Source of the DNA: Acetobacteraceae bacterium
GTDB taxonomy: Bacteria; Pseudomonadota; Alphaproteobacteria; Acetobacterales; Acetobacteraceae
Assembly: GCA_030039695.1 (NCBI GenBank)
Contig: JASHVB010000603.1
Location: forward strand, 1 to 8,483
DNA length: 8,483 bases
Direction of reading: 5' to 3'
A model generated the notes under the pieces. The model had not been told where the DNA came from. It worked only from the letters and a program-made list of their open reading frames with translations, and did no database searches. Both the position numbers and the translations under genes were made by a program. Shown in pieces: positions 6,031 to 8,483 of the stretch (its first letter is position 1; each line of letters starts with the position of its first letter).

Positions 6031-7506
6031 TTACCCAATCTCCTCGTGCCAGGTCCGGCCATCGCGTTCGATCAGCGCGATGGCACCCGTCGGCCCCCAG
6101 CTTCCGGCCGCATACGGCCGCGGATGATCGGCTCGTCCGGACCACGCCTCCAGGATCGGTTCGACCCAGGACCACGCGGCTTCCACTTCGTCGCGCCGCA
6201 TGAACAGCGTGGCGTCGCCACGCACGGTGTCCATCAGCAGGCGCTCATAGGCGTCGGGGAAACGCATGTGGAACGTCTTTTCAAAGCGGATATCCAGTCC
6301 GGTTGGCGACAGGCGCATCCCGCCAGGACCGGGATCTTTCGTCATCATGCCTAACCGCATGCCCTCCTCCGGCTGCAGCCGGATGATCAGCCGGTTGGGC
6401 TGCCACTCTGCCGAGTCGGACGAAAAGATTGAGAACGGCAAAGCGCGGAACTGTACGATGATTTCCGACACCTTCTGTGGCAAGCGCTTGCCGGTGCGCA
6501 GGTAGAACGGCACATTCGCCCAGCGCCAGCTGCACACTGTCGCCTTCAGCGCGACGAAGGTCTCCGTAGCACTCGGTTCCTGCGCGCCGAGGTCGGTGAG
6601 ATAGCTCGGTACCGGCTTGCCGTCGATCGCGCCGGCAGCGTACTGACCTCGCACGGTCAACAGCGCTACGTCGTGCGGCTCGATCGGGCGCAACGCGCGC
6701 AGCACCTTCAGCTTCTCGTCGCGCACGCGGTCGGCCTCGAGAGACACCGGCGGCTCCATCGCGATCAGGCAGAGGAGCTGCAGCATGTGATTTTGCACCA
6801 TGTCGCGCAGCGCGCCGGCGCGGTCAAAATAACCGCCGCGGCCTTCCAACCCGACGGTCTCGGCGACGGTGATCTGCACGTGGTCGATCACGTCAGTGGT
6901 CCACAGGCGTTCGAAGATCGTGTTGGCAAAGCGCAGCGCGAGCAGGTTCTGCACGGTTTCCTTGCCGAGGTAGTGGTCGATGCGGAACGTCTTCGCTTCG
7001 GAGAACACCGCGCCGACTTTGTCGTTGATCTCTCGCGCCGAGGCCAGATCATGGCCAATCGGTTTTTCCAGCACCACGCGGGAGTTTTCCGTCACCAGGC
7101 CGACCGCGCCCAGGTTGGCGCAGACCGGACCGTAGAGGTCGGGCGAGGTGGCCAGGTAGAAGACGCGGACGCACTCCGGGCGCAACACCTGTTTCAGCGC
7201 GTCCCAGTCCGCGTCGCGTTTCGTGGCGTCGAGCGGAACATAGCGCAGGCAGCCGCAGAAGCGGTCCATCGTGCCATCGTCGATGTCGTCCGCAGCCACA
7301 TGCTGCTGCAGCGCATTCACTGCGCGCTGGCGGAACGCGTCGTCGTCCAGCGCGGAGCGCGCCGCACCGATGACACGGGCGTCTTTGGTCATCTGTCCGT
7401 CGCGAAAGCGGTAGTAGAGCGCCGGCAGCAACTTGCGCAACGTCAAGTCGCCGGTGGCACCGAACACCACGCAGTCGAAGGGCGGTACTGGGATGATTCT
7501 GGCCAT
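6031..7506 (-). CDS. zwf: Glucose-6-phosphate 1-dehydrogenase
   Basis: The 491-residue product oxidises glucose 6-phosphate to 6-phosphogluconolactone with NADP (in some bacteria also NAD), the first step of the oxidative pentose phosphate and Entner-Doudoroff pathways. Diagnostic blocks are in order: dinucleotide motif FGATGDL (15-21), EKPIGHD (147-153), substrate motif RIDHYLGKE (175-183), catalytic H240 in QNHMLQLL, and RTGKRLP (337-343). The length is normal for a bacterial enzyme. I chose the ATG at 7506 (MARIIPVPPFD) because AGGTGGAG at 7520-7513 is correctly spaced from it; the ATG at 7512 would touch that site, and the frame further out to 7539 is unlike the family. No pgl or edd gene adjoins it, unlike many proteobacterial zwf clusters. 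The SDR lies 102 bases upstream on the same strand, so partial co-transcription is possible. Confidence 0.96.
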   Translation of the reverse strand: MARIIPVPPFDCVVFGATGDLTLRKLLPALYYRFRDGQMTKDARVIGAARSALDDDAFRQRAVNALQQHVAADDIDDGTMDRFCGCLRYVPLDATKRDADWDALKQVLRPECVRVFYLATSPDLYGPVCANLGAVGLVTENSRVVLEKPIGHDLASAREINDKVGAVFSEAKTFRIDHYLGKETVQNLLALRFANTIFERLWTTDVIDHVQITVAETVGLEGRGGYFDRAGALRDMVQNHMLQLLCLIAMEPPVSLEADRVRDEKLKVLRALRPIEPHDVALLTVRGQYAAGAIDGKPVPSYLTDLGAQEPSATETFVALKATVCSWRWANVPFYLRTGKRLPQKVSEIIVQFRALPFSIFSSDSAEWQPNRLIIRLQPEEGMRLGMMTKDPGPGGMRLSPTGLDIRFEKTFHMRFPDAYERLLMDTVRGDATLFMRRDEVEAAWSWVEPILEAWSGRADHPRPYAAGSWGPTGAIALIERDGRTWHEEIG

Positions 7507-7512
7507 GCACAT

Positions 7513-7520
7513 CTCCACCT
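7513..7520 (-). promoter_or_regulatory. Ribosome binding site of zwf
   Basis: On the - strand AGGTGGAG ends six bases before the ATG at 7506-7504. It decides between two in-frame ATGs six bases apart. Confidence 0.65.
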
Positions 7521-7530
7521 GGGCCACGAG

Positions 7531-7591
7531 GCGGGACAAGGTCAGGGCGAGGGGCTGCTGGCGCGATATTCCTCACCCGACCCTCTCCCGC
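7531..7591. repeat. Large imperfect inverted repeat in front of zwf, resembling a dispersed intergenic repeat
   Basis: The left arm (7531-7552) and right arm (7571-7591) pair over about 21 positions with three mismatches and one bulged base, leaving an 18-base loop. The right arm, CCTCACCCGACCCTCTCCCG, resembles the CCTCACCC..CCCTCTCCC sequences I know as recurrent intergenic repeats in many proteobacterial genomes; the left arm is a diverged copy on the other strand. A smaller hairpin, CCCTCTCC (7581-7588) with GGACAGGG (7597-7604, one mismatch), competes with it and abuts the stop of the SDR gene. The element fills most of the gap between the SDR and zwf. Confidence 0.55.
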
Positions 7592-7608
7592 GTAGTGGAC
7601 AGGGGTCT

Positions 7609-8394
7609 CTACACCACCGGGCTGGCGCCGCCGTCCATATTGATCGCGGCACCGGTGGTAAAGCCAGCGAGATCAGAACACAGGAAGCAGGCCATCGCGG
7701 CAAATTCCTCTGCCTTGCCAATGCGGCCGATCGGCACGTTGGCGCCCATCTTGGCGCGGAATTCTTCGTAGGGTGTGTTGGAGCCCTCGCGGGCGTGGCG
7801 CCGCACGTGCTGGTCGGAGTCGATCAGCCCCACCAGCATGCCGTTGACCAGAATACCGTCTTTGGCGCCCTCTTGCGACAGCACCTTCATCAGCGCCATG
7901 CCGGCGGCACGCGACACCGCGGTGGGCGCGCCGTTCGCCCGGGGCGCCTTGGCGCCTAGGTTAAGCACATTGATGATCCGACCCCAGTGCCGCTCCTTCA
8001 TTCCCGGCCACACCAGGCGGGTCAGCCGAATCGCCGCGAACAGTTTCAATTCAAGGTCCTCGTGCCACATCTCGTCCGTGATCTCGGTCGATGGCATCGC
8101 GCGCGATGTGCCCGCGTTGTTGATCAGAATATCGATTTTGCCGAAGGTCTTCATGACGTCGGCAACCGTCTTCTTGATGTCATCGGCTTTCGAGACGTCG
8201 CAGACAAAGCCCGCGGCCCTGCCGCCCTTGGCGCCGGCGTTCACTGCCGCGATGGCGTGTTCCAGCACATCAGGCCGCCGCGCCAGCATGGCGACATTGG
8301 CGCCGGACGCGGCGAATTCCTTCGCCATGGCCAGGCCAAGGCCAGCGCTGGCGCCGGTGATGATAGCGGTGCGGCCATCGAGACGGACTTCCAT
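7609..8394 (-). CDS. Divergent SDR-family protein lacking the usual catalytic residues
   Basis: The 261-residue product has a clear SDR cofactor domain: TGASAGLG (13-20), R39-R40 after the second strand suggesting NADP, DV (66-67) and NNAG (92-95). It ends in the usual TTGAAINMDGG. The active site is altered. Aligned by spacing to the intact SDR in this window, the catalytic Asn is K117 (in LELKLFAA), the Ser is N145 (INVLNLGAKAP), the Tyr is T158 and the Lys is R162 (PTAVSRAAG). The surrounding segments are well formed, so this looks like a constrained variant rather than decay. It may bind NADP(H) without classical oxidoreduction, or use other residues; the substrate is unknown. The ATG at 8394 is preceded by AGGGGAG (8410-8404). 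The 89 bases upstream to the window edge hold nothing I can name. Zwf follows on the same strand after 102 bases. Confidence 0.85.
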   Translation of the reverse strand: MEVRLDGRTAIITGASAGLGLAMAKEFAASGANVAMLARRPDVLEHAIAAVNAGAKGGRAAGFVCDVSKADDIKKTVADVMKTFGKIDILINNAGTSRAMPSTEITDEMWHEDLELKLFAAIRLTRLVWPGMKERHWGRIINVLNLGAKAPRANGAPTAVSRAAGMALMKVLSQEGAKDGILVNGMLVGLIDSDQHVRRHAREGSNTPYEEFRAKMGANVPIGRIGKAEEFAAMACFLCSDLAGFTTGAAINMDGGASPVV

Positions 8395-8403
8395 TGGTTC
8401 TTT

Positions 8404-8410
8404 CTCCCCT
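8404..8410 (-). promoter_or_regulatory. Ribosome binding site of the divergent SDR gene
   Basis: On the - strand AGGGGAG ends nine bases before the ATG at 8394-8392. It supports this start codon. Confidence 0.6.
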
Positions 8411-8483
8411 ATCCAGTGCGTGCCAGTCTGCGGGAGGCAGGGCGCGGCGACAACCGGGGGACGGTACTGCCCGGGTGTGCACA

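Noticed and set aside
7507..7539. Upstream extension of zwf to 7539
   Set aside because: It would place the start inside the inverted repeat and add residues not seen in the family; the ATG at 7506 has the well-spaced ribosome binding site.
6673..7959. Long + strand open frame (428 codons) opposite zwf and the divergent SDR
   Set aside because: It is the antisense shadow of two well-supported genes in GC-rich DNA, with a His/Arg/Gln/Val-rich composition unlike a real protein and no family motif.

Overview
The window is GC-rich, proteobacterial-type chromosomal DNA. An alphaproteobacterium is my best guess, from the codon use, the fused indolepyruvate ferredoxin oxidoreductase and the scattered single catabolic genes; this is inference, not proof. 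There is no RNA gene, CRISPR array, transposase or phage gene that I can support. It looks like an ordinary metabolic stretch with an unusual amount of decayed gene material between the intact genes. I did not find a convincing new multi-gene system.

Layout, left to right. (1) 2-937, + strand: the last ~311 residues of a fused indolepyruvate ferredoxin oxidoreductase. (2) 938-1479: no intact gene; 1216-1420 may be a thiolase N-terminal remnant. (3) 1480-2628, +: amidohydrolase-2 (ACMSD-like) metal-dependent hydrolase or decarboxylase. (4) 2700-3215, - strand: a decayed D-3-hydroxybutyrate dehydrogenase, with a G-quadruplex-capable G tract before its start. (5) 3289-4065, +: classical short-chain dehydrogenase (SDR) with a complete active site. 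(6) 4066-4216: convergent intergenic gap with strong hairpins. (7) 4217-5176, -: SMP-30/gluconolactonase-type beta-propeller lactonase. (8) 5300-5790, -: a probable acyl-CoA dehydrogenase remnant, beside a strong hairpin at 5798-5831. (9) 6031-7506, -: glucose-6-phosphate dehydrogenase (zwf). (10) 7531-7591: large imperfect inverted repeat in front of zwf. (11) 7609-8394, -: an SDR-fold protein in which the catalytic Asn, Ser, Tyr and Lys are all replaced.

How the genes may work together. Zwf feeds the oxidative pentose phosphate or Entner-Doudoroff route and makes NADPH. The amidohydrolase, two SDRs and SMP-30 lactonase are typical of dispersed catabolism of small organic acids, aromatics or sugars, but nothing here fixes their substrates. 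The three remnants (thiolase, 3-hydroxybutyrate dehydrogenase, acyl-CoA dehydrogenase) would all belong to acyl-CoA, ketone-body or polyhydroxybutyrate metabolism, so the locus may have lost such functions. The most interesting items are the active-site-less SDR, the readable pseudogenes and the structured leader regions before the SDR at 3289 and before zwf.
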